Assembly (NCBI GenBank): GCA_910589275.1 | Contig: CAJUTH010000001.1 | Location: 62,001-126,000 of the forward strand | Length of the DNA: 64,000 nt | Origin: an uncultured Dorea sp. | GTDB lineage: Bacteria; Bacillota; Clostridia; Lachnospirales; Lachnospiraceae | Reading direction: 5' to 3' | Shown: piece by piece, positions 51,108 through 61,000 of the stretch | How the letters are laid out: each line of letters opens with the position of its first letter | Numbering within the stretch: position 1 is the first letter of the stretch | Notes under the pieces: model-generated | The model's database searches: none | What the model was told of the DNA's origin: nothing | Seen by the model: the letters and a program-made list of their open reading frames with translations, nothing else | Translations under genes and position numbers: made by a program

Positions 51108-52157
51108 ATGGGAAACGTAATGTCATACAGCGGTATTGTGACAAAGGTTCGCGCTATGCAGGCAAAGCTTCTTACGGACCGTGACTTTGAAACTATTGCA
51201 GGGTTAAGAAGCGTACCGGAGGTAGTAGAATACCTGAAGGGAAAGCCGGCGTATGCAGAAGCGCTGAGCCGAATGGATGAGACGCTGTATCACAGAGGAA
51301 ATGTAGAAAAGGTCCTTGGTCAGTCCCTTTATGCAGATTATTCCAGAATATATCGCTTTGCAGGTATGAAACAGAAACAGTTTATTAAGGGATTCTGGAA
51401 ACAATATGAGATCGCGCTGATCAATTATTGCCTGCGTATTGTATTTAACCATTATGATACGCCGTTCGATCTAGATTATAAGAAAGAATATTTTGACCGC
51501 TATTCAGACATTTCAATTGATAAGCTGGTTACATCGGAGAATATTGGGGAGCTGGTTGAGAACCTGAAAGGGACGGAATACTATGAGCCGCTGTGGCGGT
51601 TCAGGGACGCGGAGGAAGCGACCCTGTATGATTACAATATGGCATTGGATCAGTATTATTTCCGGAATGCATGGCGCAGGCAGCGGAAAGTATTGAGCAA
51701 GGAAGAGCGGGAATTATATACAAGGGACTGCGGAGTGAAGATTGATCTTTTAAATCTGCAGTGGATTTACCGGGCGAAAAAGTATTACCATATGCTTCCC
51801 CCGGACATTTATCAGATGATGATACCGATTCAGTACCGTCTGCGTGAGGACGAATTTAAAGCGCTGGTTGAAGCGCCGTCGATCGAGCAGTTTATCCAGC
51901 TTGTTTCAAATACGTATTACAAGAAATATTTTGACGCGTCTTGGCAGCAGTATTCTATTGAACAGGTTTATAAGGACTGCCTGCACAAGCTGTACGTATC
52001 CGACCGGAGAAAAAATCCCTATTCCATCGCAACAGTGAATACTTACCTGTTTTTGAAGGAAGAGGAGATAGATAAATTGATTACAGCCCTTGAGTGTATC
52101 CGTTACGGATTGTCACAAAAGGAAACGCTGGAGTACTTAGGAGGTGTGAGTCAATGA
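51108..52157 (+). CDS. ntpC: V-type ATPase subunit C
   Basis: A 349-residue helical protein (V0 subunit d/AC39 family) that connects the rotor ring with the central stalk. Typical is the start GNVMSYSGIVTKVRAMQAKLL and repeated YLK-type helices; the C-terminus has NPYSIATVNTYLFLKEEEID, where NPxS-(I/V) is a hallmark of the family. The stop overlaps the next start (ATGA). Ribosome site GAGGTGGT. Confidence 0.93.
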   Translation: MGNVMSYSGIVTKVRAMQAKLLTDRDFETIAGLRSVPEVVEYLKGKPAYAEALSRMDETLYHRGNVEKVLGQSLYADYSRIYRFAGMKQKQFIKGFWKQYEIALINYCLRIVFNHYDTPFDLDYKKEYFDRYSDISIDKLVTSENIGELVENLKGTEYYEPLWRFRDAEEATLYDYNMALDQYYFRNAWRRQRKVLSKEERELYTRDCGVKIDLLNLQWIYRAKKYYHMLPPDIYQMMIPIQYRLREDEFKALVEAPSIEQFIQLVSNTYYKKYFDASWQQYSIEQVYKDCLHKLYVSDRRKNPYSIATVNTYLFLKEEEIDKLITALECIRYGLSQKETLEYLGGVSQ

Positions 52158-54091
52158 TTGTAAAGATGAAATTTCTGCAGATCAGCGGGCCGGAGACGGA
52201 TATTGACCGTATGTGCAATCAGTATCTTTCCAAGCATGAGATGCAGCTTGAGAGTGCGATTGCCGAGCTTAAGACAACGGATAACCTGCTTCCCTTCGTG
52301 GAGGTGAATCCGTATCGCGGGTCCCTTGCAAGAGCAGAGCAGTTCTGCGGACTCCTTGAAGGAAATAAGCCTGCGCCGGATAAGACGATGGATAAGGATG
52401 CGGTTATGTCCATGCTCTGGGAGATTCAGCATGAATATCTGGAGATGCAGGAGAAGAGGGAGCTTTTAAAGAAGCAGTCCGATGAGACAAGGGAAAGCGC
52501 GAATGCATTAGAGCCATTCCGTACCATGAACGTGGATCTGGGGAAGGTGTCGGATTATCGTTTTCTGAAGGTGCGGTTTGGACGTCTGGGTCTGGAGCAG
52601 TACAGGAGATTGGATAAGTATCTGTTTCAGGATTTGAAGGCGGTATTTATAGAAGGTTCTCGTAATGAGAACTATGTGTATGGCGGTTATATTACCGCAA
52701 ACAGTGATAAAGGCGAGGTAGATTCGATATTTAACTCCCTTAGGTTTGAGAGGATTTCCCTTGGCGGGAACTTTACGGGAACGCCAGAGCAGGCCTATCA
52801 AGAAATTAAGAAGAAACAGGATTACATGAGGCAGCAGATTGAAGAGCTTGACAAAAAGATGGCGGAGCTTATGAACTCTCACGCCGCACAGCTATTGGGG
52901 GCGAAAGAACAGCTAAGGGAGCTGGCGGATTACTTTGACATCCGCAAGAAGGCTGCAAAGCTTGGAGGCGATGAGGAGAAAGGCGGACGCTATATCCTCT
53001 GCGGCTGGATGGGTGAAGAGGATGTGGCTAAGTTTTTGAAGGAGACAAAGGATGATCCGAACGTTATGGTTATGGTAGAGGAAAACCGGGAGAAATTCTT
53101 TGGCGAGCCTCCGACAAAGCTGAAGAATCCCCGATTCTTTAAGCCCTTTGAAATGTTTATTGAGATGTATGGGCTTCCGTCGGCTAATGAGATGGATCCG
53201 ACTATATTCGTGGCCTTGACCTATACCTTTATTTTTGGAGCTATGTTTGGAGATCTGGGACAGGGAGCGGTTTTGTTTGCTGTGGGCGGACTGCTGTATT
53301 TGACAAAGAAGATCAAGCTGGCGGGAATTATTTCGATTGCAGGACTATTTTCCATGGTGTTTGGGGTGATGTTCGGAAGCGTGTTTGGATTTGAAGATGT
53401 GATTCCCGCGTTGTGGCTGAGGCCCGTGGAAGCAATGACTAGACTGCCCTTTGTCGGTCAGCTTAATACCGTATTTATCATAGCGATTGCATTTGGAATG
53501 GCGTTGAATATTCTGGTAATGATTTTCCAGATTATTAACGCGGCAAAGACGCATGATTTGGAAAACCTTTTGTTTTCCCATAATGGGCTTGCAGGATTGG
53601 TATTCTATGGATTTATTGTGCTGACGATTGTTCTGTATATGACTGGACACAAGACGCCGGGTAATTTCCTGCTGGCAGTTTTCTTAGGCATTCCGATTTT
53701 GCTGTTCTTGTTTAAGGAGCCGTTAGGAAATCTGGTAGAGAAGAGACATAAGAAGATGGAAGTCAGCAAAGGAATGTTTCTGGTACAGGGATTTTTTGAA
53801 CTGTTTGAGACGATGCTGAGTTATTTTTCTAATACGCTTTCCTATGTGCGTATCGGGGCTTTTGCAGTCAGCCATGCGGCAATTATGGAGGTTGTGCTGA
53901 TGCTCTCAGGAGCGGAGAGCGGGCATGCGAATTTGTTCGGTGTAATTTTGGGAAATTTTATTGTGATAGGATTTGAAGGATTGATTGTAGGTATTCAGGT
54001 ACTGCGTTTGGAATACTATGAATTGTTCAGCAGATTTTACAAAGGAAATGGGCGTCAGTTTAAACCATTTAACAGTACCGCGGCTAAATAG
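52154..54091 (+). CDS. ntpI: V-type ATPase subunit I
   Basis: Membrane stator subunit (a-subunit) with two half-channels for ions, 645 residues. The N-terminal half is cytoplasmic and helical (~1-330); the C-terminal half has seven to eight membrane helices, starting at TIFVALTYTFIFGAMFGDLGQG (~355; cited in part TYTFIFGAMFGDLGQG). The conserved Arg is likely in the helix SYVRIGAFAVSHAA near 575. I chose ATG 52154 (overlap with ntpC stop, GGAGGTG site) over the open frame further upstream. Confidence 0.95.
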   Translation: MIVKMKFLQISGPETDIDRMCNQYLSKHEMQLESAIAELKTTDNLLPFVEVNPYRGSLARAEQFCGLLEGNKPAPDKTMDKDAVMSMLWEIQHEYLEMQEKRELLKKQSDETRESANALEPFRTMNVDLGKVSDYRFLKVRFGRLGLEQYRRLDKYLFQDLKAVFIEGSRNENYVYGGYITANSDKGEVDSIFNSLRFERISLGGNFTGTPEQAYQEIKKKQDYMRQQIEELDKKMAELMNSHAAQLLGAKEQLRELADYFDIRKKAAKLGGDEEKGGRYILCGWMGEEDVAKFLKETKDDPNVMVMVEENREKFFGEPPTKLKNPRFFKPFEMFIEMYGLPSANEMDPTIFVALTYTFIFGAMFGDLGQGAVLFAVGGLLYLTKKIKLAGIISIAGLFSMVFGVMFGSVFGFEDVIPALWLRPVEAMTRLPFVGQLNTVFIIAIAFGMALNILVMIFQIINAAKTHDLENLLFSHNGLAGLVFYGFIVLTIVLYMTGHKTPGNFLLAVFLGIPILLFLFKEPLGNLVEKRHKKMEVSKGMFLVQGFFELFETMLSYFSNTLSYVRIGAFAVSHAAIMEVVLMLSGAESGHANLFGVILGNFIVIGFEGLIVGIQVLRLEYYELFSRFYKGNGRQFKPFNSTAAK

Positions 54092-54156
54092 TAATTACTT
54101 GAATTTAATACAAAACAAGCTAAATTTAAGAAGCAGAGATAAGGAGGACTTTTATC

Positions 54157-54591
54157 ATGACAGTAACAGTGAAATTATTACTTATTGCAGCTCTGATGCT
54201 TAGCATCGTGATTCCGTTTGGAACATTTCTTCTGGGGGAAAAATCTAAGAAGCGTTATAAGAGGGCGGTTGGAGTCAATGCATTCTTTTTTTTCAGTTCA
54301 TTTGTAATTGCAGGTATTATGATGTTTTCCGGAGTTCCGGTACAGGCTGCCGGCGCGGCGGAAGCTGTTTCTAACAGCGCCACCGGATTCGGATATCTGG
54401 CCGCTGCACTTTCTACCGGTTTGTCATGTGTGGGCGGCGGTATCGCCGTTGCAAGCGCGGCAAGCGCGGCGCTTGGCGCAATCAGCGAGGATTCCAGCGC
54501 TTTGGGTAAGTCGCTGATCTTCGTAGGTCTGGCAGAGGGTGTATGTTTGTACGGACTGATTATTTCTTTCATGATTCTGGGCAGGCTTTAA
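54157..54591 (+). CDS. ntpK: V-type ATPase subunit K (rotor ring)
   Basis: The membrane rotor c-ring subunit, 144 residues with four hydrophobic helices. The ion-binding Glu is in the last helix (VGLAEGVCLYGL, near residue 129). The usual Na+-binding partner motifs (PGTQG and ETxxIYG) are not seen in clear form, so coupling to H+ rather than Na+ is possible but cannot be settled here. Helix 3 has STGLSCVGGGIAVASAASAA, typical of the glycine-rich c-subunit packing. Strong AAGGAGG site before ATG. Confidence 0.9.
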   Translation: MTVTVKLLLIAALMLSIVIPFGTFLLGEKSKKRYKRAVGVNAFFFFSSFVIAGIMMFSGVPVQAAGAAEAVSNSATGFGYLAAALSTGLSCVGGGIAVASAASAALGAISEDSSALGKSLIFVGLAEGVCLYGLIISFMILGRL

Positions 54592-54592
54592 G

Positions 54593-54901
54593 ATGAAGAT
54601 GTATTTGATCAGTGATAATGTCGATACGCTGATAGGAATGCGGCTGGCTGGCGTGGACGGCATTGTGGTTCATGAAAAGGATGAGCTGCGGACGGCTATT
54701 GAGACAGCCATGGAGGATAAGACGGTGGGCATCATACTTCTGACGGAGAAGTTTGGAAGGGAATTTCCGGAACTTTTGGATGAAATTAAGCTGGAAAGGA
54801 CGATGCCGCTCTTGATTGAGATTCCTGACAGGCACGGAACCGGACGTAAGAAAGACTTTATCACATCGTATGTAAATGAAGCAATTGGACTGAAACTTTA
54901 G
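54593..54901 (+). CDS. ntpG: V-type ATPase subunit F
   Basis: A 102-residue central-stalk protein with a Rossmann-like fold (MKMYLISDNVDTLIGMRLAG, DKTVGIILLTEKFG). The C-terminal helix contacts subunit D in the rotor. It starts one base after the K-subunit stop and probably relies on coupled translation, as no strong ribosome site precedes it. Gene symbols for this subunit vary (ntpG or atpF). Confidence 0.9.
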   Translation: MKMYLISDNVDTLIGMRLAGVDGIVVHEKDELRTAIETAMEDKTVGIILLTEKFGREFPELLDEIKLERTMPLLIEIPDRHGTGRKKDFITSYVNEAIGLKL

Positions 54902-54925
54902 ACTGTAAAGAAGAAGGTGAGAGGC

Positions 54926-55513
54926 TTGACGATAGAAGAAAGAATTGCGCATATACAGGAAGCGGCCATGCAGGAGGCGAGACTGAAAGCGGATGCGATT
55001 ACAAAGCAGCATGAAAAGATGCTGGCAAATATTTTCAACCAGCATCGGGACGAGGCGGTCCGTCAGTCGGAAGTGCGCATCCGGGGAGAGCTGATTAATG
55101 CAAGGCAGCAGCAGAACATGGCGGCGTCCAAAGCGCAGATTGAGCTGAAGCGGGAATATGGCAAGCGCCAGAAAGAGCTCAAGAAGGAGCTGTTTGAAGA
55201 GGTTGAGCGCATGCTTCAGGAATATATGAAGACGGATGCGTATGAAAAGGCGCTGGTGAAGTATATTGAGAAGGCGCTGCGCTTTGCAAATGGGGAGGAG
55301 CTTACGATTTATATTAATCCGACGGATGCGGATAAGAAAGATTATTTGGAGGAGCATACAGGCATGAAGCTTACAGTCAGCAAGGAAGATTTTGTAGGCG
55401 GCGTCCGTGCGGTTGTCCATGGGCGCAATGTACTGATTGACCATGCATACAAGGGCGCGCTTGAGAATGAATATCAGAAGTTCTTGTTCAGGGGAGGTGT
55501 GGGCATTGGATAA
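54926..55513 (+). CDS. ntpE: V-type ATPase subunit E
   Basis: Peripheral-stalk subunit, about 195 residues: long N-terminal helix (AHIQEAAMQEARLKADAITK) pairing with the G/H subunit and a globular C-terminal domain that binds the catalytic head. I prefer TTG 54926 (AAGGTGAG 5 bases upstream) over GTG 54917, which lies inside that site. The stop overlaps the A-subunit start by 8 bases. Confidence 0.88.
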   Translation: MTIEERIAHIQEAAMQEARLKADAITKQHEKMLANIFNQHRDEAVRQSEVRIRGELINARQQQNMAASKAQIELKREYGKRQKELKKELFEEVERMLQEYMKTDAYEKALVKYIEKALRFANGEELTIYINPTDADKKDYLEEHTGMKLTVSKEDFVGGVRAVVHGRNVLIDHAYKGALENEYQKFLFRGGVGIG

Positions 55514-57281
55514 TATAAATACAGGCATCATTTATGGCATTAACGGGCCCGTTATCTATCTGAAGGGAAAAAGCAGCTTTAAGATGTCGGAAATGGTGTA
55601 TGTAGGTGAAGAGAAACTGGTTGGCGAGGTTATTTCTCTGGATAAAGATCAGACGACGATTCAGGTATATGAGGAGACCTCAGGCCTGAGGCCGGGAGAG
55701 AAGGTGGAGTCTTCCGGCGCGCCAGTGTCCGTAACGCTGGCTCCGGGGATTTTGAACAATATTTTTGATGGGATCGAGCGTCCTCTCGAACGGATCGCGG
55801 ATACGGGCGGAGCCTTTATTACCAGAGGCGTCGCTGTGGATTCCCTGGATACAGAAAAACTGTGGCAGGCCCATCTTACGGTAGCTGTAGGCGATGTGGT
55901 GCATGGTGGAACCATTATCGCGGAGGTTCCTGAAACTAGGGCAATCGTGCATAAATGCATGGTACCGCCGGATGTGGAGACGGCTGAAGTATTGGAGGTT
56001 GTTTCTGACGGAGAATACACGATTCAGGATGTTCTGGTTAAGATAAGGCTCTCTGACGGAAATATACGAGAGCTAACTATGACTCAGAAATGGCCGATCC
56101 GTGTGGCAAGGCCGGTGAGCCAGAGGTATCCTGCAAGTATTCCGCTGGTAACCGGACAGCGTATTCTAGATACGATGTTTCCGATTGCCAAAGGGGGAAC
56201 TGCTGCGATTCCGGGAGGCTTTGGAACAGGAAAGACGATGACCCAGCATCAGATCGCAAAGTGGTCGGATGCGGATATTATTATATACATTGGCTGCGGC
56301 GAGCGCGGTAATGAGATGACACAGGTATTGGAAGAGTTTGGCGAGCTGATTGACCCGAAATCGGGGAATCCTTTGATGGACCGTACGACGCTGATTGCTA
56401 ATACCTCTAATATGCCGGTTGCTGCCCGTGAGGCATCGATCTATACGGGACTGACATTGGCAGAGTATTACCGTGATATGGGATATGATGTGGCGATTAT
56501 GGCGGACTCTACGTCCCGCTGGGCGGAGGCTCTTAGGGAGCTTTCCGGGCGTTTGGAGGAGATGCCGGCGGAGGAAGGCTTCCCGGCATATCTGGCTTCC
56601 AGACTGTCGGCATTTTATGAGCGGGCGGGGATGATGCAGACCTTAAACGGAGCTTCCGGTTCCGTATCCATTATCGGTGCGGTATCTCCTCAGGGAGGAG
56701 ATTTCTCTGAGCCGGTAACACAGAATACCAAGCGCTTTGTGCGGTGTTTCTGGGGACTGGATAAATCCCTTGCTTATGCAAGACACTTTCCGGCGATTCA
56801 CTGGCTGACCAGTTACAGTGAATATACGATGGAACTGAGCAGTTGGTATGCGGATCATGTGTCGCCGAAGTTTGTAGATTACAGGAACCGTATGATGGGA
56901 CTTCTGAGTCAGGAAAATAATCTGATGGAAATTGTGAAATTGATCGGCGCGGATGTGCTTCCGGACGATCAGAAGCTGGTGCTTGAGATCGCTAAAGTAA
57001 TCCGTCTGGGCTTCCTGCAGCAGAATGCATTTCATAAGGATGATACCTGCGTATCCATGGAGAAACAGTTCCGGATGATGGATGTCATTTTGTATCTGTA
57101 TCGGAAGAGCCGGAAGCTGGTGGCTATGGGGCATCCCATGTCGCTATTGAAGGCAGAGGGCATTTTTGAAAAGGTGATTGCTATTAAATATGATGTGCCC
57201 AATGATAATCTGCAGCTTTTGGATGTATATAAACAGGATATTGATGATTTTTATGAGCGCGTATTAGAAAAGAACGCATAG
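55506..57281 (+). CDS. ntpA: V-type ATPase catalytic subunit A
   Basis: Catalytic ATP-hydrolysing (or synthesising) subunit, 591 residues. TTG 55506 (GGGGAGGTG site) is the start; the open frame upstream reads through subunit E in another frame. Visible: GINGPVIYLKG at the N-terminus, the non-homologous region specific to A subunits (~110-190), the P-loop GGFGTGKTMTQHQIAKW (~226-242), catalytic GERGNEMTQVLEEF and the DSTSRWAEALRE motif. The P-loop has GTGKT where many have GAGKT. Confidence 0.95.
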   Translation: MDNINTGIIYGINGPVIYLKGKSSFKMSEMVYVGEEKLVGEVISLDKDQTTIQVYEETSGLRPGEKVESSGAPVSVTLAPGILNNIFDGIERPLERIADTGGAFITRGVAVDSLDTEKLWQAHLTVAVGDVVHGGTIIAEVPETRAIVHKCMVPPDVETAEVLEVVSDGEYTIQDVLVKIRLSDGNIRELTMTQKWPIRVARPVSQRYPASIPLVTGQRILDTMFPIAKGGTAAIPGGFGTGKTMTQHQIAKWSDADIIIYIGCGERGNEMTQVLEEFGELIDPKSGNPLMDRTTLIANTSNMPVAAREASIYTGLTLAEYYRDMGYDVAIMADSTSRWAEALRELSGRLEEMPAEEGFPAYLASRLSAFYERAGMMQTLNGASGSVSIIGAVSPQGGDFSEPVTQNTKRFVRCFWGLDKSLAYARHFPAIHWLTSYSEYTMELSSWYADHVSPKFVDYRNRMMGLLSQENNLMEIVKLIGADVLPDDQKLVLEIAKVIRLGFLQQNAFHKDDTCVSMEKQFRMMDVILYLYRKSRKLVAMGHPMSLLKAEGIFEKVIAIKYDVPNDNLQLLDVYKQDIDDFYERVLEKNA

Positions 57282-57296
57282 AAGGGGGGAGAGGCT

Positions 57297-58706
57297 ATGG
57301 CAATAGAATATCTTGGCTTGAGCAATATTAACGGTCCTCTCGTTGTCCTTGAAGGACTTCAGGATGCGTTTTTTGACGAGATTGTTGAATTTGTAATTGA
57401 TGGAAACCAGAGAAAGATGGGCCGTATTGTGGAATTAAACGATGACAAGGCGGTCATACAGGTATTTGAAGGAACAGAGAATATGTCTCTGACTAATACC
57501 CATACGAAGCTGTCCGGACATCCCATGGAGGTGGCGGTATCTCCCGATATGCTGGGAAGAACCTTTAACGGCGTGGGCGAGCCGATCGACGGGCTGGGAT
57601 CCTTATTTTCTACGGATAAGAGGGATATCAACGGCCTGCCGCTGAATCCGATCCGCAGGGAATATCCAAGGAACTATATTCGTACCGGAATCTCGGCAAT
57701 CGACGGGCTGACGACGTTGATCCGCGGGCAGAAGCTTCCTATTTTCTCAGGAAACGGACTTCCCCACGATCAGCTTGCGGCGCAGATCGTAAAGCAGGCA
57801 TCTCTGGGGGATGATTCCGAGGAGGAATTTGCAATTGTATTTGCGGCTATGGGCGTGAAGCATGACGTGGCGGATTTCTTCCGCAAGACCTTTGAGGAGA
57901 GCGGCGTGTCCGACCATGTATGCATGTTCCTGAATCTGGCGAACGACCCGGTGGTAGAGCGTCTGATCACGCCGAAGGTGGCCCTTACGGTGGCGGAATA
58001 TCTGGCCTTTGAGTGTGATAAGCATATTCTGGTTATCCTGACGGATATGACCTCCTTCGCGGAGGCCATGCGTGAGGTATCCTCATCCCGCGGGGAGATT
58101 CCTTCTAGAAAGGGGTATCCGGGATACCTGTACAGTGAGCTTGCGACGATTTATGAGCGCGCGGGAATCGTGCAGGGAGCGAAGGGGTCTGTGACTCAGC
58201 TTCCGATTCTGACCATGCCCAATGACGATATTACTCATCCGATTCCCGACCTTACCGGTTATATTACGGAAGGACAGGTGGTGCTGGACCGGAATCTTTA
58301 TGGTCAGGGAATTTATCCGCCGATCAGCGTGTTGCCGTCACTGTCCCGTCTGATGAAGGACGGCATTGGAGAAGGATATACGAGAGATGATCATCAGGAT
58401 CTGGCGAACCAGTTATTTTCTTCTTATGCAAAGGTAGGCGAGGCAAGGAATCTGGCTTCGGTTATCGGCGAGGATGAGCTGTCTGATCTGGATAAGAAGT
58501 ATCTGGAGTTTGGACGGGAATTTGAGAAGCGTTACGTGGGACAGGGAATGGCAGAGAATCGGACGATACAGGATACTTTGGATCTGGGATGGGAACTTCT
58601 TCAGATTCTGCCGAGAGAAGAATTAGACCGTATTGATACGAAGATTTTAGAGAAATACAGAAAGGAGCCTTCAGATGGATCCACGGGAATTTCCGACGAA
58701 AGGTAA
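57297..58706 (+). CDS. ntpB: V-type ATPase subunit B
   Basis: The regulatory nucleotide-binding subunit, 469 residues, alternating with A in the head. It lacks an active P-loop as usual (FSGNGLPHDQLAAQI replaces it) and keeps EEFAIVFAAMGVKHDVADFF and the TDMTSFAEAMREVSSSR motif. Strong GGGGGAG ribosome site. Its 3' end overlaps subunit D by 32 bases, in line with coupled synthesis of rotor shaft and head. Confidence 0.95.
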   Translation: MAIEYLGLSNINGPLVVLEGLQDAFFDEIVEFVIDGNQRKMGRIVELNDDKAVIQVFEGTENMSLTNTHTKLSGHPMEVAVSPDMLGRTFNGVGEPIDGLGSLFSTDKRDINGLPLNPIRREYPRNYIRTGISAIDGLTTLIRGQKLPIFSGNGLPHDQLAAQIVKQASLGDDSEEEFAIVFAAMGVKHDVADFFRKTFEESGVSDHVCMFLNLANDPVVERLITPKVALTVAEYLAFECDKHILVILTDMTSFAEAMREVSSSRGEIPSRKGYPGYLYSELATIYERAGIVQGAKGSVTQLPILTMPNDDITHPIPDLTGYITEGQVVLDRNLYGQGIYPPISVLPSLSRLMKDGIGEGYTRDDHQDLANQLFSSYAKVGEARNLASVIGEDELSDLDKKYLEFGREFEKRYVGQGMAENRTIQDTLDLGWELLQILPREELDRIDTKILEKYRKEPSDGSTGISDER

Positions 58707-59295
58707 TTTGATGCTGGCGAAAAATTCGCTGGCGCTTGCCCGTCAAGGCTTCGATCTGATGGATAAGAAGCGAAATGTTCTTCTGAAAGAACTGATGACC
58801 CTGATTGACGAGGCGAAGGATATACAGGAGCAGATTGATTCTACATTTACCAAAGCATACGCATGTCTGCAGCGGGCAAATATTGAGCATGGCATCAGTA
58901 AAGTGCAGGAGCTGGCATATACGGTTCCGATTGAAGATTCGATTCGTATTCAGACCAGAAGTATTATGGGAACGGAGATTCCGCTGGTAAGGTACGACGA
59001 GAAGCAGAATAATCTGACTTATTCTTTCAGCAGTACGAGAGAATCTATTGATATGGCCAGGGAGGCATTCCGTGAAGTGAAGGATCTTACGATTAAACTT
59101 TCGGAGGTGGAGAATTCCGCATACCGGCTGGCCGGCAATATCAAGAAGACCCAGAAACGGGCAAATGCATTGAAAAATATTACCATTCCTATGTATACGG
59201 AGCTGGTGCGTAATATCAATAATGCGCTGGAAGAGAAGGAACGGGAAGAATTTACGAGGCTGAAGGTGATTAAGAGCATGAAGAGTGCTTCGTAA
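58675..59295 (+). CDS. ntpD: V-type ATPase subunit D
   Basis: The central shaft of the rotor, 206 residues of mostly antiparallel coiled coil (TKGNLMLAKNSLALARQGFD at the start, YRLAGNIKKTQKRANALKNI near 150). Last gene of the operon; the ATG 58675 has AAGGAGC 8 bases upstream within the B-subunit coding region. A strong terminator follows. Confidence 0.94.
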   Translation: MDPREFPTKGNLMLAKNSLALARQGFDLMDKKRNVLLKELMTLIDEAKDIQEQIDSTFTKAYACLQRANIEHGISKVQELAYTVPIEDSIRIQTRSIMGTEIPLVRYDEKQNNLTYSFSSTRESIDMAREAFREVKDLTIKLSEVENSAYRLAGNIKKTQKRANALKNITIPMYTELVRNINNALEEKEREEFTRLKVIKSMKSAS

Positions 59296-59314
59296 GGATT
59301 TGAAAGTTTAAAGT

Positions 59315-59350
59315 GCCTGAAAATTGTGGAGAGCAATTTTCAGGCATTTT
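59315..59350 (+). terminator. Intrinsic terminator of the V-ATPase operon
   Basis: Perfect 12-base-pair stem GCCTGAAAATTG/CAATTTTCAGGC with a 7-base loop, then ATTTTGT. Confidence 0.93.
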
Positions 59351-59363
59351 GTCTGCTGTTTTC

Positions 59364-59392
59364 TTGACGAACAGGCATTCATTTGTTAGAAT
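59364..59392 (+). promoter_or_regulatory. Promoter of the HTH-dgt-tadA region
   Basis: TTGACG, 17-base spacer, TAGAAT. The transcript would carry a 225-base leader containing two ATTAG-loop palindromes; no gene is visible in 59393-59623 apart from these. Confidence 0.75.
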
Positions 59393-59480
59393 AAGGGAGT
59401 GGGAAAAATATAGGTTTATCTAGCAACTTTTTTCTTTACGAAGAAAGCTGTTAGGGACAAGCTGTATGGGGAGAGTATAT

Positions 59481-59507
59481 CTTATTGAACATTAGTAGTT
59501 CAATAAG
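59481..59507 (+). repeat. ATTAG-loop palindrome, copy B1
   Basis: CTTATTGAAC-ATTAGTA-GTTCAATAAG. Flanking ATAT/ATAT extends the stem. Lies in the leader of the HTH gene. Confidence 0.85.
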
Positions 59508-59512
59508 CATAT

Positions 59513-59539
59513 CGTATTGAACATTAGCAGTTCAATAAG
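59513..59539 (+). repeat. ATTAG-loop palindrome, copy B2
   Basis: CGTATTGAAC-ATTAGCA-GTTCAATAAG, six bases after copy B1 in the same orientation. The outer arm has one mismatch. Confidence 0.85.
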
Positions 59540-59623
59540 TATGAATTTTAGGCAGAAGGGAGCTTCTGTCTATATGACGTTGCAAAAGGGCGGCGTCAGG
59601 TAATTAATAAGGAGGAGTCTAGT

Positions 59624-60985
59624 ATGCCAGATCTAACATTCGGAGAACAAGTCAAGATCGTCTTAAGCCGGAAAGGCATGACCATCAAAGAGCTCGCAGA
59701 GATAATTGAAAAGAGAACCGGAAAGAAGATGTCCCGCCAGAATCTTACCCAGAGACTGGGGCGTGATAATTTTCAGGAGCAGGATATGCGTATGATTGCG
59801 GAGATTTTGGAGTGTCCGTTCCGTTTGAGTATCCTTTTAGAAGGAGAAGATCCGGCGGAGGCGGAGCGGGGGGACAAGTCTAATGAACAGTCTAAACCGC
59901 AGGCGAAGCCGCAGCCAGCGACAAAGGAAAGTATACGGATTGCTAAGGCAAAGGCGCGGAAAGAAAAGAAAGCGAGAGAAGCGGAGCGCTTGGCCGAGGC
60001 AATAGAGAAGGTTCCGTCGGAAATGCGCAGAGAACCCGTTGAGAAGGAAATGACCCTGGGGGATTATCTGGACATTCATGAGGAGCTGGTACGGCAGGAA
60101 ACAGAAAGACTTCCGAAGGTTTCAGAGAACGACCCTGTTTTGGAGGCGGAGGCTTTAGAAGCGGATACTTTGGGAACTGAAAGTATACATACTTCCGGGG
60201 AATCTGCAGAAAAGGATTCACAGGAAGAGAAAGAAGATTTGACCGGGACGGAGCAGGAAGAAGTCTGGGCGGAAGGAATAGATCCGGAAGAAACTGACGG
60301 GGAAGAGAAAGCGGAGAGCGGACAGACGGAAGAGGAAGTGACGGAGTCCATAGAAGATGCGGGAGAGGAAGCGCCGAAGGTGGATGTAGAGGAGCTGCTC
60401 CGTGAAATGGAAGAATTGGAAAGGGAGCGCAAGCTCTTGGAACAGCAGGTAAAGGAAGAAAAAGCAGCCAGAGAGGCCAGAGCCAGAGCGCAGGAAGAAG
60501 CGGCTCATGAGGAGAAGAGAGTTACCGGCTGGAGAGCGATGTTCCAGCGGAAGACGAAGAAAGAAAGACAGGAAGAACTTCAGGAAGAAGCGAAGATTGT
60601 AGAACAAGTAATACTCAGGGAACCTACGATGGAAGAGTTGGAGGACGACTATATTGAGTATGGCGAACCGGAGCAGGAGGCAGAAGAAATAGAGCTTCAG
60701 GAGGAGTTGGAAGAACAGAAAGCGCCGGAAGAATTGATTGAGGAATTGATGGAAGAGGAAGAGGACGCGGAAGATCTGACGATAGGAGAACTGAATCCTT
60801 TTACAGGGCATGAATATGAGACTAACAGCGTACGGATGCATCCCAAACGGATTGGTTACGTGCAGTTGTATGACCGCAGGGATCATGGGTGGACGGATAT
60901 GACAGAATGGGCGTTTCTCGGATATCAGGAACGTAAGAAAGCCTTGCTTGGAAAGGATTATGATCCGCCGATTTATCTGGATTAG
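59624..60985 (+). CDS. HTH protein with long acidic coiled-coil region
   Basis: A 453-residue protein. Residues ~1-75 form an XRE-like helix-turn-helix domain (FGEQVKIVLSRKGMTIKELA and SRQNLTQRLGRDNFQEQDM). Next is a Gln/Lys/Pro linker, then long Glu-rich and Ala/Arg/Glu helical stretches (~100-375), and a conserved C-terminal segment (~395-453, ELNPFTGHEYETNSVRMHPK and GYVQLYDRRDHGWTDMTEW) that occurs in other Lachnospiraceae proteins of this kind. It may bind DNA and a partner via the acidic stretch. Ribosome site AAGGAGGAG. The stop is a few bases before dgt. Confidence 0.65.
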   Translation: MPDLTFGEQVKIVLSRKGMTIKELAEIIEKRTGKKMSRQNLTQRLGRDNFQEQDMRMIAEILECPFRLSILLEGEDPAEAERGDKSNEQSKPQAKPQPATKESIRIAKAKARKEKKAREAERLAEAIEKVPSEMRREPVEKEMTLGDYLDIHEELVRQETERLPKVSENDPVLEAEALEADTLGTESIHTSGESAEKDSQEEKEDLTGTEQEEVWAEGIDPEETDGEEKAESGQTEEEVTESIEDAGEEAPKVDVEELLREMEELERERKLLEQQVKEEKAAREARARAQEEAAHEEKRVTGWRAMFQRKTKKERQEELQEEAKIVEQVILREPTMEELEDDYIEYGEPEQEAEEIELQEELEEQKAPEELIEELMEEEEDAEDLTIGELNPFTGHEYETNSVRMHPKRIGYVQLYDRRDHGWTDMTEWAFLGYQERKKALLGKDYDPPIYLD

Positions 60986-61000
60986 GAAGGCGTGAAGGAA